A stretch of DNA of 64,000 bases, from assembly GCF_026711005.1 (NCBI RefSeq), contig NZ_JAPPVJ010000002.1, positions 434,001 to 498,000 of the forward strand, written 5' to 3'. Source of the DNA: Sphingobacterium sp. UT-1RO-CII-1 (GTDB taxonomy: Bacteria > Bacteroidota > Bacteroidia > Sphingobacteriales > Sphingobacteriaceae). A program made the position numbers and the translations under genes. The notes beneath the pieces were generated by a model. That model searched no databases. It was not told where the DNA came from and saw nothing but the letters and a program-made list of their open reading frames with translations. Numbering within the stretch: the first letter of the stretch is position 1; the number at the start of each line of letters is the position of its first letter. Shown here in pieces: positions 40,187 through 49,889 of this stretch.

Positions 40187-42394
40187 ATGGAAGATTATGT
40201 GATTGATATAGAAGCAGAAAACAAAGACATCAGAAAGAGATACCGGGCTTTATTACGGGCTTGTAAACCCACACTGCAGCGGGGAGATAAACAAGAAATT
40301 AGAAAAGCTTTTGATTTAGCATTAGAAAGCCACAAAGATATGCGCCGCAAATCAGGCGAGCCCTATATTTATCACCCCATTGCGGTCGCACAAATTGCAG
40401 CTGAAGAAATAGGGTTAGGCACCACTTCTATCGTATGCGCATTACTACACGATGTTGTAGAGGACACTTCAATGACACTAGTTGAGATTGAAGCCATGTT
40501 CGGCAAAAAGGTCGCACGTATTATTGATGGCTTAACAAAGATCTCCGGTATATTTGATCCGAACAGCTCTATGCAAGCTGAAAATTTCCGAAAGATGCTC
40601 CTTACTTTGGCCGATGACGTCCGGGTGATCTTAATCAAATTAGCCGATCGCCTACACAATATGCGCACTATGGAGTTCATGGCCCGCCATAAACAATTAA
40701 AAATAGCTTCAGAGACAAGTTACCTTTATGCCCCTTTAGCGCACCGCCTAGGTTTGTACGCTATAAAGTCAGAGCTTGAAGATCTCTCCATGAAATACAC
40801 CGATCCGGAAACGTATAAATTTATAGCGCGAAAATTAAATGAAAAGAAAGCAGAACGAGAGCGTTTTGTAGAAGAATTCATTAAACCCGTAGAAGTTATC
40901 TTAGAAGAACAGGGCATCAAAGCGGAAGTTTTCGGAAGACCAAAATCCATTTATTCTATCTGGAATAAAATGCGAAAAAAATCCATTCCTTTTGAAGAGG
41001 TATATGACTTATTCGCTATACGTATAGTTATTGACACCATAACTGAACGGGAGAAGACAGAATGTTGGAAGGTCTATTCAATTATCACGGATTTATATAG
41101 ACCGAATCCAGATCGCCTAAGAGACTGGGTGTCGTCTCCTAAAGGAAACGGATATGAATCATTACATACCACTGTAATGGGGCCAAAAGGGCAATGGGTA
41201 GAAGTGCAGATACGAACAAAACGCATGAACGAAATTGCAGAAAAAGGCTTTGCTGCACACTGGAAATATAAAGAATCAAATTCAGACAGTGGCTTAGACC
41301 AATGGATAGAAAAAGTTAGGCAAATGTTAAGTAGTCCAGAGCAAAATGCAATGGACTTTGTCGACGATTTCAAGATGAACCTCTTTTCGGATGAAATATT
41401 TATTTTTACCCCCAAAGGCTCTCTTGTCCAACTTCCAAACGGCGCAACAGCATTAGACTTTGCTTTCGAAATTCACTCAGATATAGGCGCTACCTGTATA
41501 GGGGCTAAAGTAAATCATAAGTTAGTTCCACTAAGTCATCCATTACAAAATGGCGATCAAGTCGAAATTATAACGTCAAACAAACAAACACCTAAAGAAG
41601 ATTGGTTAAATTTTGTAATAACGGCCAAGGCTAAATCCAAAATCAGATCTTCATTAAAAGAAGAAAAAAGACGCATAGCTGAAGATGGTAAGGAGATACT
41701 TGAGCGTAAGCTAAAGTCACTAAAGATCACCTACAACACAGATAACATTAATAAAATAGCAAACTATTTTAAATACCCAAGTTCACAAGATCTATTTTAC
41801 AATGTTGCCAAAGGTGTTATCGATGTAAAGAACCTAAGAGAGTACGCAGCGAGCGAAAAAGGTCCTGAACAACATCACCCACAATTTAATAGTCATATCA
41901 CGGGATTGGTAGAAAAAATCAACAAAAAAGAAGTTGACACTATCCTTATAGGCGATGATATGCAAAAGATCGATTATACCCTTGCCCCTTGCTGCAACCC
42001 TATCCCGGGAGACGATATATTTGGTTTTCTAACAGTTAATGACGGCATAAAGATTCATAGAACCAGTTGTCCAAACTCTTCCAAACTCATGGCTAATTAT
42101 GGTTATAGGATTCTAAAAGCGAAATGGTCGTCTTCGCAAGCTAATGTAGCATTCCTTACTGGGCTACGTATTATCGGTATTGATGATGTAGGCTTAGTAA
42201 ACAAAATCACGAATGTAATCTCTAGCGAATTTAATGTTAATATTCGCTCCCTCTCCATAGTAAGTAATGAGGGAATATTCGATGGTGACATAATGGTTTT
42301 TGTAAACAACACGGAGCAATTAGACAAACTAATGGAAAATTTAAAAAACATCAACGGCATAACTAGTGTAACACGCTATGAGGCAAATACATAA
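40187..42394 (+). CDS. relA/spoT: RelA/SpoT bifunctional (p)ppGpp synthetase/hydrolase
   Basis: A 735-residue stringent-response enzyme; ATG 40187 is preferred over GTG 40181. Domains in order: HD hydrolase (about 45-195) with the intact motif IVCALLHDVVEDT and IKLADRLHNMRTM; synthetase (about 235-365) with GRPKSIYSIWNKMRKK, YDLFAIRIVID and GYESLHTTVMGPKG; TGS (about 395-460); a zinc-finger-like region with LAPCCNPIPGDDIFGF; and a C-terminal ACT domain. The HD residues are intact, so hydrolysis is likely, and the synthetase carries the RxKSIYSIWNKM element of bifunctional Rel enzymes. The fur gene follows after 79 bp with its own promoter. Confidence 0.97.
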   Translation: MEDYVIDIEAENKDIRKRYRALLRACKPTLQRGDKQEIRKAFDLALESHKDMRRKSGEPYIYHPIAVAQIAAEEIGLGTTSIVCALLHDVVEDTSMTLVEIEAMFGKKVARIIDGLTKISGIFDPNSSMQAENFRKMLLTLADDVRVILIKLADRLHNMRTMEFMARHKQLKIASETSYLYAPLAHRLGLYAIKSELEDLSMKYTDPETYKFIARKLNEKKAERERFVEEFIKPVEVILEEQGIKAEVFGRPKSIYSIWNKMRKKSIPFEEVYDLFAIRIVIDTITEREKTECWKVYSIITDLYRPNPDRLRDWVSSPKGNGYESLHTTVMGPKGQWVEVQIRTKRMNEIAEKGFAAHWKYKESNSDSGLDQWIEKVRQMLSSPEQNAMDFVDDFKMNLFSDEIFIFTPKGSLVQLPNGATALDFAFEIHSDIGATCIGAKVNHKLVPLSHPLQNGDQVEIITSNKQTPKEDWLNFVITAKAKSKIRSSLKEEKRRIAEDGKEILERKLKSLKITYNTDNINKIANYFKYPSSQDLFYNVAKGVIDVKNLREYAASEKGPEQHHPQFNSHITGLVEKINKKEVDTILIGDDMQKIDYTLAPCCNPIPGDDIFGFLTVNDGIKIHRTSCPNSSKLMANYGYRILKAKWSSSQANVAFLTGLRIIGIDDVGLVNKITNVISSEFNVNIRSLSIVSNEGIFDGDIMVFVNNTEQLDKLMENLKNINGITSVTRYEANT

Positions 42395-42446
42395 AACGCT
42401 TATTTTGATGTATTTTTAAATCATCGTTTTTTAAAAATGAAATTGG

Positions 42447-42454
42447 TAAATTTG
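42447..42454 (+). promoter_or_regulatory. -7 box of the fur-like gene
   Basis: TAAATTTG matches TAnnTTTG exactly, 19 bp before the ATG. A run of six Ts at 42427-42432 lies near the -33 position. Confidence 0.55.
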
Positions 42455-42473
42455 TAAGGAATTAAATTCGAAT

Positions 42474-42971
42474 ATGAATCAAGCAGAGAACTACCCTACG
42501 GTAAAAAAGATATTTGAAGCTTACTTAGAAAATAAAAATCTAAGAAAAACTCCAGAGCGTTACGCAATATTGGAGGAAATCTACTCACGTTCAGACCATT
42601 TCGACGTCGAGTCACTTTATATACACATGAAGAACAAAAAGTATCGTGTAAGCCGAGCTACGGTATACAACACCCTTGAACTTCTTGTTTCCTGTGATTT
42701 GGTGACTAAGCATCAGTTTGGTAAAAACATGGCCCAATTTGAAAAATCATTTGGCTACAAACAGCATGACCATGTCATCTGTATTGAATGTAATGTTGTC
42801 GTGGAATTCTGTGACCCACGTATCAACCAGATTCAAAGTTTAATGGGTGAATTACTAAAATTTGATATCAAGCACCACTCTTTAAATTTATATGGTGTCT
42901 GTGAAGCTTGTCAGAAAAAAAATGCAGAAAAAACAGACTCAAAAAGCGAGAATCCTGTAATTTCAAATTAA
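42474..42971 (+). CDS. fur: Fur family transcriptional regulator
   Basis: A 165-residue ferric-uptake-regulator family protein. N-terminal winged helix: [55 protein letters not shown] (the [11 protein letters not shown] recognition helix is diagnostic). The dimerisation domain has [17 protein letters not shown] and [16 protein letters not shown]-like sequence, giving the two CxxC motifs of the structural zinc site (CIEC and CEAC). The member could be Fur, PerR or Zur; the long C-terminal polar tail and position before purA do not decide. It has its own promoter. Confidence 0.93.
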   Translation: MNQAENYPTVKKIFEAYLENKNLRKTPERYAILEEIYSRSDHFDVESLYIHMKNKKYRVSRATVYNTLELLVSCDLVTKHQFGKNMAQFEKSFGYKQHDHVICIECNVVVEFCDPRINQIQSLMGELLKFDIKHHSLNLYGVCEACQKKNAEKTDSKSENPVISN

Positions 42972-42996
42972 TACAATAATCAACACTTTATTGTAT

Positions 42997-43004
42997 TACC
43001 TTTG
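42997..43004 (+). promoter_or_regulatory. -7 box of purA
   Basis: TACCTTTG matches TAnnTTTG exactly, 93 bp before the purA ATG. The leader shows no riboswitch fold that I recognise. Confidence 0.5.
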
Positions 43005-43097
43005 TCCCGTAAAAAACATCTTTTATTTTTTACAGGTACTATCGTTTTAAAAAAGTAAGAATATCAAATAATTTAAAAACTCAATATTACAAATATT

Positions 43098-44369
43098 ATG
43101 CAAGTTGATGTGCTTCTAGGCCTACAATGGGGCGACGAAGGAAAAGGAAAAATAGTCGATGTATTTTGTAAACAATACGATTTAGTCGCTCGCTTTCAAG
43201 GAGGTCCTAATGCCGGACATACATTAGAGTTTGATAACAAAAAGTTTATTTTAAATACCATTCCATCAGGAATATTTAATGAAGGCACATTAAACCTAAT
43301 CGGTGGTGGTGTAGTTATTGACCCTGTTACATTAAAACGGGAAATAGAGAGCTTGAAAGCAGCGGGTTCAGATCCAGTAGGAAAAGGCACGTTAGTCATT
43401 GCACGTAAGGCGCACCTTATTCTTCCTACGCACCGATTACTTGACGCAGCATCGGAGTCTAAAATGGGTGCGGGTAAAATCGGGTCTACTTTAAAGGGCA
43501 TTGGTCCAACATATATGGACAAAACCGGTAGAAACGGATTACGTGTTGGTGATATCACATTACCAGATTTCAAAGAGCGTTACGAAAAGTTAAAAAACAA
43601 ACATTTAGAGATCCTATCGCATTACGGTGAAATCCCCGCTTTCGATGATAAAGAAAAAGATTTCATGGAGGCTATAGAGTTTATCAAAACTATTCCTCAT
43701 GTAGATGCTGAACATCTAGTGAATAGCTACATCAAATCTGGTAAAAAAGTACTAGCAGAAGGTGCTCAAGGTACATTATTAGACGTAGATTTTGGTTCAT
43801 ATCCATTTGTTACTTCATCCAACACGACTACAGCTGGAGCCTGTACAGGATTAGGTGTTGCGCCTAATAAAATCGGTTCTGTATTCGGTATTTTTAAAGC
43901 TTATGCAACACGTGTTGGTGGTGGGCCGTTTCCAACGGAACTTGACTGTGAAACTGGTGAAAAACTACGCCAATTAGGTCATGAGTTTGGTGCTATCACC
44001 GGACGCTCACGCCGTACAGGTTGGATTGATCTACCGGCATTAAAATATGCGATCATGTTAAATGGTGTCACAGACCTCATCATGATGAAAGCTGACGTCT
44101 TAGATACATTTGAAACCATAAAAGTATGTACACATTATAAGTACAAAGGTGAAGTAATTGATTATATGCCATATGAGGTTATTACAAATCAAGCAGAGCC
44201 TGTACTAGAAGAAATACAAGGTTGGAATCAGGATGTTACAGGAATCCGAACAAAAGAAGAAATTCCAACAGCATTGAAAAATTACATTGATTACTTAGAA
44301 AAAGCATTAGAGGTACCAATTAAGTTCCTATCAGTAGGTCCAGATCGTGTACAAACTATTGAATTGTAA
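43098..44369 (+). CDS. purA: Adenylosuccinate synthase
   Basis: A 423-residue enzyme converting IMP, aspartate and GTP to adenylosuccinate, the first committed step of AMP synthesis. Signatures: VDVLLGLQWGDEGKGKIVD (P-loop with catalytic Asp), FQGGPNAGHTL (catalytic His), TLKGIGPTYMDKTGRNGLRVGD, EGAQGTLLDVDFGSYPFVTSSNTTTAG and GRSRRTGWIDLPALKYA. Length and motifs agree with the family throughout. It is followed at 18 bp by pabB and so may form the head of an operon with pabB, a TatD-like gene and tcdA. Confidence 0.98.
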   Translation: MQVDVLLGLQWGDEGKGKIVDVFCKQYDLVARFQGGPNAGHTLEFDNKKFILNTIPSGIFNEGTLNLIGGGVVIDPVTLKREIESLKAAGSDPVGKGTLVIARKAHLILPTHRLLDAASESKMGAGKIGSTLKGIGPTYMDKTGRNGLRVGDITLPDFKERYEKLKNKHLEILSHYGEIPAFDDKEKDFMEAIEFIKTIPHVDAEHLVNSYIKSGKKVLAEGAQGTLLDVDFGSYPFVTSSNTTTAGACTGLGVAPNKIGSVFGIFKAYATRVGGGPFPTELDCETGEKLRQLGHEFGAITGRSRRTGWIDLPALKYAIMLNGVTDLIMMKADVLDTFETIKVCTHYKYKGEVIDYMPYEVITNQAEPVLEEIQGWNQDVTGIRTKEEIPTALKNYIDYLEKALEVPIKFLSVGPDRVQTIEL

Positions 44370-44387
44370 TTCTTTTTAATTACTCCA

Positions 44388-45680
44388 ATGTCTTCGGCCA
44401 CTTTTACTGTTGATATAAAAGTCTTTAAAGAAAAAGCCTTAACATGGGCACAAAAATTTAAGGAAATTGCATATCTTAATTCTAGTGGCTATACAACAGA
44501 CGAATACACAGCAGTAGATAGTGTACTAGCTGTACATGCTGCTTCTGTATTTGAAAGCAATCAGATCAATACTTTTCAAAATCTTCAAGATTTTAAAGCC
44601 AAACATCCCAATACGTGGATGTTTGGCTTTTTTAGTTATGATCTTAAAAATGAAATTGAAAGTCTATCAACTAATAAGCCCGATAGATTGGGATTTCCTA
44701 ATGCTGCTTTTTTTGTGCCACAAACACTCATCAAATTCAAAAAAGAACTTGTCGAAATTATAGCTCCTGATCCCCAATTAATTTTAGCACAAATTGAAGC
44801 CACAACAATAACAGAGACAGCAAGTAGTCAAACATTAAATATCAAAGTTAAAAGCCGCATGTCCAAGTCAGATTATACAAAGGCTTTCAATCATGTACAG
44901 CAACATATCAACCGCGGCGATATTTACGAAGTTAATCTCTGTCAGGAATTTTATGCTGAAGAAACTGATATTCAACCCCTTGAAGTATACAGAGCACTAG
45001 AATCAGTTTCCCCTACTCCTTTTTCTACTTTTTTCAAATGGAAAGATAAATTTGTTTTATGCGCCTCTCCTGAACGCTTTTTGGCAAAACGTAATGATAC
45101 ACTTATTTCCCAACCAATTAAAGGTACTGCAGCAAGAGGGAAAAACGCAAATGAAGATGAGCTAATTATAAAACGGTTGCAGAATGACCCTAAGGAAATT
45201 GCCGAGAACATTATGATTGTCGATTTAGTGCGTAATGACCTTACAATAAGTGCTAAACCAGGCTCTGTTGATGCTTCCAAAAAATTAGAAATTCATAGCT
45301 TCAAACAAGTACATCAACTTATATCTACGATAACCTGCCAGCAAGCCAATGAAATAGACGATCTTACTGCTATAAAAAATGCTTTCCCTCCAGGATCTAT
45401 GACGGGCGCACCAAAAGTTAGCGCTATGCAAATATGTGAAAAATATGAGAACAGTAGAAGAGGTCTCTACTCAGGCTCTATAGGATACTTTGCCCCAAAT
45501 GGTAGCTTTGACTTTAATGTCATCATCCGTTCCATATTGTATAATGAGAATTTAAAATATTTATCTTTTCACACCGGAGGCGCTATCACTTTAAATGCCA
45601 AGCTTGAAGATGAATACCAAGAATGTTTATTAAAAGCTTCTGCCATATTACAAGTTTTAAATGCAGATATTTATCCTTAA
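44388..45680 (+). CDS. pabB: Aminodeoxychorismate synthase component I (PabB)
   Basis: A 430-residue chorismate-utilising enzyme of the anthranilate synthase component I family. The chorismate-binding core has the family motifs HVQQHINRGDIYEVNLCQEF, SPERFLAKRNDTLISQPIKGTAARGKN, AENIMIVDLVRNDL, AFPPGSMTGAPKVSAMQICEKYENSRRGLYSGSIGYF and FHTGGAITLNAKLEDEYQECLLKA. The PIKGTxxRG motif with Lys as nucleophile points to PabB (aminodeoxychorismate) rather than TrpE, and no trp genes are adjacent. It makes the 4-amino-4-deoxychorismate precursor of p-aminobenzoate and folate. Confidence 0.93.
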   Translation: MSSATFTVDIKVFKEKALTWAQKFKEIAYLNSSGYTTDEYTAVDSVLAVHAASVFESNQINTFQNLQDFKAKHPNTWMFGFFSYDLKNEIESLSTNKPDRLGFPNAAFFVPQTLIKFKKELVEIIAPDPQLILAQIEATTITETASSQTLNIKVKSRMSKSDYTKAFNHVQQHINRGDIYEVNLCQEFYAEETDIQPLEVYRALESVSPTPFSTFFKWKDKFVLCASPERFLAKRNDTLISQPIKGTAARGKNANEDELIIKRLQNDPKEIAENIMIVDLVRNDLTISAKPGSVDASKKLEIHSFKQVHQLISTITCQQANEIDDLTAIKNAFPPGSMTGAPKVSAMQICEKYENSRRGLYSGSIGYFAPNGSFDFNVIIRSILYNENLKYLSFHTGGAITLNAKLEDEYQECLLKASAILQVLNADIYP

Positions 45681-45707
45681 TATGCAGCATTTATGATGAA
45701 ATAGTAA

Positions 45708-46364
45708 ATGTCTGCTCCTTTTATAAATATACATACCCATCAATTTGAAGAAAACAATGCTGCTTTCTTCTCACTGCCCAATATTATTTTAGGAAAAGAC
45801 AAATTATCTACTTTACCAAGCTCTGTAGGAATCCATCCTCAATATATTTCTGATTGTTGGCAAAAACAACTGGACGAACTTCACCATGCAGCTCATTTAC
45901 CCCAGGTAATCGCTATTGGCGAATGTGGGCTTGATAAATTATCTGCTACAGATTGGCAGCTCCAGATACAAGTGTTCGAACGACAAATAGCTATCGCTAA
46001 TAAAGTCCAAAAGCCATTAATTATACATTGTGTTCGGGCTTACCAAGAATGTATAAAAGTATTAAAAAAAGAAAAAGTAAAGGTGCCTGTTATTTTCCAT
46101 GGTTTCAATAAGCACCTTCAATTAGCGCAACAGCTTTTACATCAAGGCTATTACTTAAGCCTTGATCCTATACTCCTAAAAGGAAAAAAAGACGACTTGA
46201 TTACAAATTTACCTTTAGCTTATTTATTCTTAGAAACTGACGGGAAACCTATTAAAATAACAGATGTTTATACGTACTTTTGCGAAGTTCGAAAAATTGG
46301 TTTAGCTGAATTGAAAGAACTGGTTGGTAGTAACTTTAAGAAGGTATTTAAGACGTTTGTTTAA
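45708..46364 (+). CDS. TatD family metal-dependent hydrolase
   Basis: A 218-residue TIM-barrel hydrolase of the TatD family, shorter than the usual 255-265 residues. Metal ligands are retained: FINIHTHQF (HxH), AIGECGLDKLS (Glu), PLIIHCVRAYQE (His), VIFHGF (His) and FLETDGKP (Asp). TatD proteins act as 3-to-5-prime exonucleases or deacylases. It lies 27 bp after pabB and 2 bp before tcdA, so it probably shares their transcript. Confidence 0.9.
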   Translation: MSAPFINIHTHQFEENNAAFFSLPNIILGKDKLSTLPSSVGIHPQYISDCWQKQLDELHHAAHLPQVIAIGECGLDKLSATDWQLQIQVFERQIAIANKVQKPLIIHCVRAYQECIKVLKKEKVKVPVIFHGFNKHLQLAQQLLHQGYYLSLDPILLKGKKDDLITNLPLAYLFLETDGKPIKITDVYTYFCEVRKIGLAELKELVGSNFKKVFKTFV

Positions 46365-46366
46365 AA

Positions 46367-47098
46367 ATGAAGGATTTATCGTGGCTTTCTAGAACAGAAG
46401 CTTTAACAGGACGCGAAGCATTAGAAAAGCTCGCTCAGACTCATGTAATGGTACTCGGTTTAGGTGGCGTAGGTTCGTTTGCTGCCGAATTTATATGTAG
46501 AGCTGGTGTCGGCAAAATGACAATCATCGATGGAGATACAGTCGACCCTTCAAATAGGAATAGACAATTACCTGCCCTTTCAACAAACCATGGTCTTGCA
46601 AAAGCTGAAATCATGCGTGAAAGACTGCTCGCTATAAATCCGGAACTGCAATTAAATGTTGTACAAGATTTTATACTACCTGAAACTATACCAGCATTAC
46701 TAGATTTAAAACCAGACTATTGTGTCGAAGCTATAGATAGTATAACACCAAAACTTTTCTTCATACGTAAAGTCATCGAACAGAAAATTCCCTTTGTAAG
46801 CTCTATGGGTGCGGGTGGTAAAGTCGACCCTACAAAAATTAAAATAGCAGATATTAGTCAGTCCTACAACTGTAAACTAGCTCAGCATATACGTAAAAAA
46901 TTACGCAAGCACGGCATCAACACAGGGGTTAAAGTAGCATTTTCTACAGAACTTCCTGATAAGAACTCATTATTATACACAGACGGTAGTAATTTTAAAA
47001 AATCTGCCTATGGAACAATCTCTTATTTACCTGCAGCATTTGGAGGAGCAATCGCCTCGGTTGCCATTCGAGAACTAATGGGAATGGAAGTTAAATAA
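46367..47098 (+). CDS. tcdA: tRNA threonylcarbamoyladenosine dehydratase (TcdA/CsdL)
   Basis: A 243-residue E1-like (ThiF/MoeB fold) enzyme that dehydrates t6A37 in tRNA to cyclic ct6A. Signatures: RTEALTGREALEKLAQTHVMVLGLGGVGSFAAEFICRAGVGKMTIIDGDTVDPSNRNRQLPA (nucleotide-binding loop and Arg), VEAIDSITPKLFFIR and SSMGAGGKVDPTKIKIADISQSYNCKLAQHIRKKLRK. It matches TcdA rather than sulfur-carrier E1 enzymes because of the YNCKLAQ region and short length. It starts 2 bp after the TatD gene. A perfect palindrome lies 10 bp after its stop. Confidence 0.95.
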   Translation: MKDLSWLSRTEALTGREALEKLAQTHVMVLGLGGVGSFAAEFICRAGVGKMTIIDGDTVDPSNRNRQLPALSTNHGLAKAEIMRERLLAINPELQLNVVQDFILPETIPALLDLKPDYCVEAIDSITPKLFFIRKVIEQKIPFVSSMGAGGKVDPTKIKIADISQSYNCKLAQHIRKKLRKHGINTGVKVAFSTELPDKNSLLYTDGSNFKKSAYGTISYLPAAFGGAIASVAIRELMGMEVK

Positions 47099-47107
47099 GC
47101 CCTTTTA

Positions 47108-47130
47108 TTATACTAATTAAATTAGTATAA
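47108..47130. promoter_or_regulatory. Perfect 23-bp palindrome between tcdA and the DnaQ/GIY-YIG gene
   Basis: Arms TTATACTAATT (47108-47118) and AATTAGTATAA (47120-47130) are perfect complements around a single A. As RNA the loop is too tight for the full stem, so a DNA operator is more likely than a terminator; no U-tract follows. It overlaps the expected promoter of the nuclease gene starting at GTG 47138. Confidence 0.5.
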
Positions 47131-47137
47131 TTGCATT

Positions 47138-48514
47138 GTGAATAAACAAAAGGATTTTGCAATTGTAGATATTGAAACAACAGGCAGTCATGCATCAGGT
47201 AGTCGTATAACAGAGATTGCAATTGTTATACATAACGGTAAAAAGATTATAGATCGTTATGAAACACTAATCAACCCCGACTGCCCTATCCCCTACAATA
47301 TTCAGGTACTAACAGGAATTAGTCCAGAAATGGTAGAGAGTGCACCTCGTTTTGAAGACATAGCCGAAGATATCTTTCACCTTTTACAAGGAAAAATTTT
47401 TGTAGCCCATAATGTGAATTTTGACTTTAGCTTTATAGTAAAAGAACTAAAACAGGCAGGTTATGAATGGCAAGCTCCAAAATTATGTACGGTGCGTTTA
47501 GCTCGAAAGATAATACCTGGCTACAAATCATATAGCCTTGGTAAGCTATGTGCCCAGCTTGACATATCTATTCAGAATAGACACCGGGCGATGGGCGACA
47601 CAGAAGCCACGGTCAAGCTATTTGAGATTCTCTTGAAAAAAGACACGGACAACTATATACTCCAAAGTATCAGAAAGAATACAGAACACCGACTTCCTCC
47701 TCAGGTGTCAGGTGAAGACTTTGCTAAAATTCCAGAAACTACCGGTATCTATTTATTCAGGAATAAAAAAGGTAAAATTATATATGTAGGTAAAGCCTTA
47801 AACATAAAAAAGCGTATTCTAAGTCATTTCACAGGCAGTAATACTAGCTTACAGAGACAAGAATTTATTAGAAACATTTCTTCTATTGATTTTCAAGAGT
47901 CGGGGACGGAGTTAATGGCCTTATTAATGGAATGCCAACTCATAAAAAAACATTGGCCAGTGTATAATAAAGCATTAAAAAAGTACGAGCCTAAGTTTGT
48001 ACTTGTCCACTATCAAGATATCAGAGGTTACGACAGGCTAGCTATAAGTAAGGCAATGCCCAACCTTTTAGGTTTACAATATTTTGAAACAGCCAATCAA
48101 GCCAATCTATACCTGAGTAATTTAATTCGTGATTTTAATTTAAGTCCTGCTTTCTGCACATTTTTCTCTCCCGGTAATGAGACAAAAACAATAAAAAGTG
48201 AAACGAAGGAAAGCCCACAGGATATAATTTCTTCCAACCAACTAATGAGCAGTGCTATAGATCATTTAAGCAACTTTAATCGTTCTTTCATTCTCATTGA
48301 CAAGGGCCGCAGATACGAAGAGCAAAGTTACATCTATTACAAAGAAAATAAACTTTTTGCTTTGGGTTTTATAGATTCCACCCTACAATGGCATGCAGCA
48401 GAAGATATTGTCTCTTACCAGGATAAATGTATCAGTAATTATTATATGCAGCAATTAGTACTGGATTATGCAATTAAAAACCCTGATAAAGTATATAACT
48501 TACCACGTCCATAA
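47138..48514 (+). CDS. DnaQ-like exonuclease fused to a UvrC-type GIY-YIG nuclease domain
   Basis: A 458-residue two-nuclease protein starting at GTG. Residues about 5-170 are a DnaQ/DEDDh 3-to-5-prime exonuclease (FAIVDIETTGSHASGSRITEIA with DxE, FVAHNVNFDFSF, HRAMGDTEATVKLF with the final His and Asp). Residues about 200-285 are a GIY-YIG domain as in UvrC (ETTGIYLFRNKKGKIIYVGKALNIKKRILSHF). The C-terminal part (about 300-458) is not recognised. This architecture occurs widely in Bacteroidota and actinobacteria and is related to Cho. It probably works in DNA repair; no partner genes are adjacent. Confidence 0.93.
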   Translation: MNKQKDFAIVDIETTGSHASGSRITEIAIVIHNGKKIIDRYETLINPDCPIPYNIQVLTGISPEMVESAPRFEDIAEDIFHLLQGKIFVAHNVNFDFSFIVKELKQAGYEWQAPKLCTVRLARKIIPGYKSYSLGKLCAQLDISIQNRHRAMGDTEATVKLFEILLKKDTDNYILQSIRKNTEHRLPPQVSGEDFAKIPETTGIYLFRNKKGKIIYVGKALNIKKRILSHFTGSNTSLQRQEFIRNISSIDFQESGTELMALLMECQLIKKHWPVYNKALKKYEPKFVLVHYQDIRGYDRLAISKAMPNLLGLQYFETANQANLYLSNLIRDFNLSPAFCTFFSPGNETKTIKSETKESPQDIISSNQLMSSAIDHLSNFNRSFILIDKGRRYEEQSYIYYKENKLFALGFIDSTLQWHAAEDIVSYQDKCISNYYMQQLVLDYAIKNPDKVYNLPRP

Positions 48515-48550
48515 ATCAGCGTAAGACCAAACAACATATCCTTAGTAAGC

Positions 48551-49576
48551 TTAACTTTCAGTGGCTGTAAGAATATCAACCTTTTCTAGATATTTCTCTA
48601 CCTTTCCCACCATATCTGCGCTTCCTATAACAATCGGAACACGTTGATGAAGGTGAGTGGGCCTAATATCCAGAACTCTACAAGTATTAGAAATGGCTCT
48701 TCCTCCCGCTTGTTCTATAATAAAAGCCATAGGATTACATTCATACAATAAACGTAGCTTTCCTTGCGGATAAGCACTACTTTCAGGATAAAGAAAAACA
48801 CCTCCAATAATTAAAGTACGGTGTATATCTGCAACCATAGAACCAATATACCGAGAAGTATAAGGTCTACTAGTTGAAGCATCCTCTTCCTGACAATATT
48901 TTATATAATCCTTAATATACTGTGGAAATTTTCTATAATTACCTTCATTAACAGAATAGGTTTTCCCTTGTTTTGGTATACGCATATCCGGATGAGACAA
49001 ACAAAACTCTCCAATTGACGGATCTAATGTAAATCCATTTACCCCTTTACCCGTAGTATAAACCAACATCGTAGATGATCCATATATAACATAACCTGCG
49101 GCTACTTGTTCACGCCCATACTGTAGTACTTCTTGGCTTTCAATAACACCACTTTCCTTTTTTCTACGATAGATAGAAAATATAGTACCTACAGAAACGT
49201 TTAAATCAATATTTGATGAGCCATCCAATGGATCAACACAAACGATATACTGTCCATATTTTGAAGTAACAAGAGTTGAGAGGTCAATGCCATCCTCATG
49301 CTCTTCTGAAGCAATATAACAACACTCTCCGCCTCTACTTAAAGCTTCAATAAATTGCTCATCTGCAAAAACATCTAATTTCTGCTGTACTTCACCTTGA
49401 ATATTTGCACTTCCATTTTCACCGAGCATATCTGCTAAACCGGCTTTGTTGACTGCCCTATTAACCACCTTCGCAGCTATTCCAATATCACGAAGTAAGC
49501 GAGATAGTTCGCCTTTAGCATAAGGAAAATCAGCCTGCTTTTCAATAATAAATTGCCCTAATGTTTTTAATGACAT
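48551..49576 (-). CDS. fbp: Class 1 fructose-1,6-bisphosphatase
   Basis: A 341-residue gluconeogenic phosphatase hydrolysing fructose 1,6-bisphosphate. Family motifs: [13 protein letters not shown] (metal Glu), [27 protein letters not shown] (metal-binding DPLDGSS), [24 protein letters not shown] and [25 protein letters not shown]. Length matches FBPase class 1. The upstream region has a good promoter (TACCTTTA at -7, TTTG at -33) overlapped by a GC-rich inverted repeat. Confidence 0.97.
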   Translation of the reverse strand: MSLKTLGQFIIEKQADFPYAKGELSRLLRDIGIAAKVVNRAVNKAGLADMLGENGSANIQGEVQQKLDVFADEQFIEALSRGGECCYIASEEHEDGIDLSTLVTSKYGQYIVCVDPLDGSSNIDLNVSVGTIFSIYRRKKESGVIESQEVLQYGREQVAAGYVIYGSSTMLVYTTGKGVNGFTLDPSIGEFCLSHPDMRIPKQGKTYSVNEGNYRKFPQYIKDYIKYCQEEDASTSRPYTSRYIGSMVADIHRTLIIGGVFLYPESSAYPQGKLRLLYECNPMAFIIEQAGGRAISNTCRVLDIRPTHLHQRVPIVIGSADMVGKVEKYLEKVDILTATES

Positions 49577-49598
49577 GCTTAAAATATTTAATCATAAA

Positions 49599-49664
49599 TA
49601 AAGGTAAAGGGGGCAGCGTAGGAAAAACAAACGCACGAATTTTTTATATTGGCGCACTGCCCCC
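49599..49664 (-). promoter_or_regulatory. fbp promoter with flanking 8-bp GC-rich inverted repeat
   Basis: On the minus strand TTTG (complement of 49628-49631) is followed after 21 bp by TACCTTTA (complement of 49599-49606), a good -33/-7 pair 23 bp before the fbp start. Perfect arms GGGGGCAG (49609-49616) and CTGCCCCC (49657-49664) lie in the spacer and upstream of the -33 box, 48 bp apart. In such AT-rich DNA this looks like a repressor or loop-forming operator. The rest of the 313-bp gap up to 49889 shows nothing else. Confidence 0.5.
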
Positions 49665-49889
49665 AGTAAAAACCTGTCGCAAAACTAGAAAGAAAAAGCC
49701 TATTAAAAAACTCAAAACTAGCTTATTGTACAAAAAACACATCTACAAACAACTGATATTCTATCTGTTGTATTGATAAATATTTTCAAACTTTATTATT
49801 CCGATTAACTTTTAACAAGTCCTTAGGCAAAACCAATTTCACTAATTACTGGGAATTATACAAATTTTCTTTTTTTTTAAACGAAAAAA

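Noticed and set aside
49561-49776. Plus-strand ORF of 71 codons upstream of fbp
   Set aside because: It spans the fbp start, promoter and inverted repeat, has a highly basic random-looking product and no promoter of its own.
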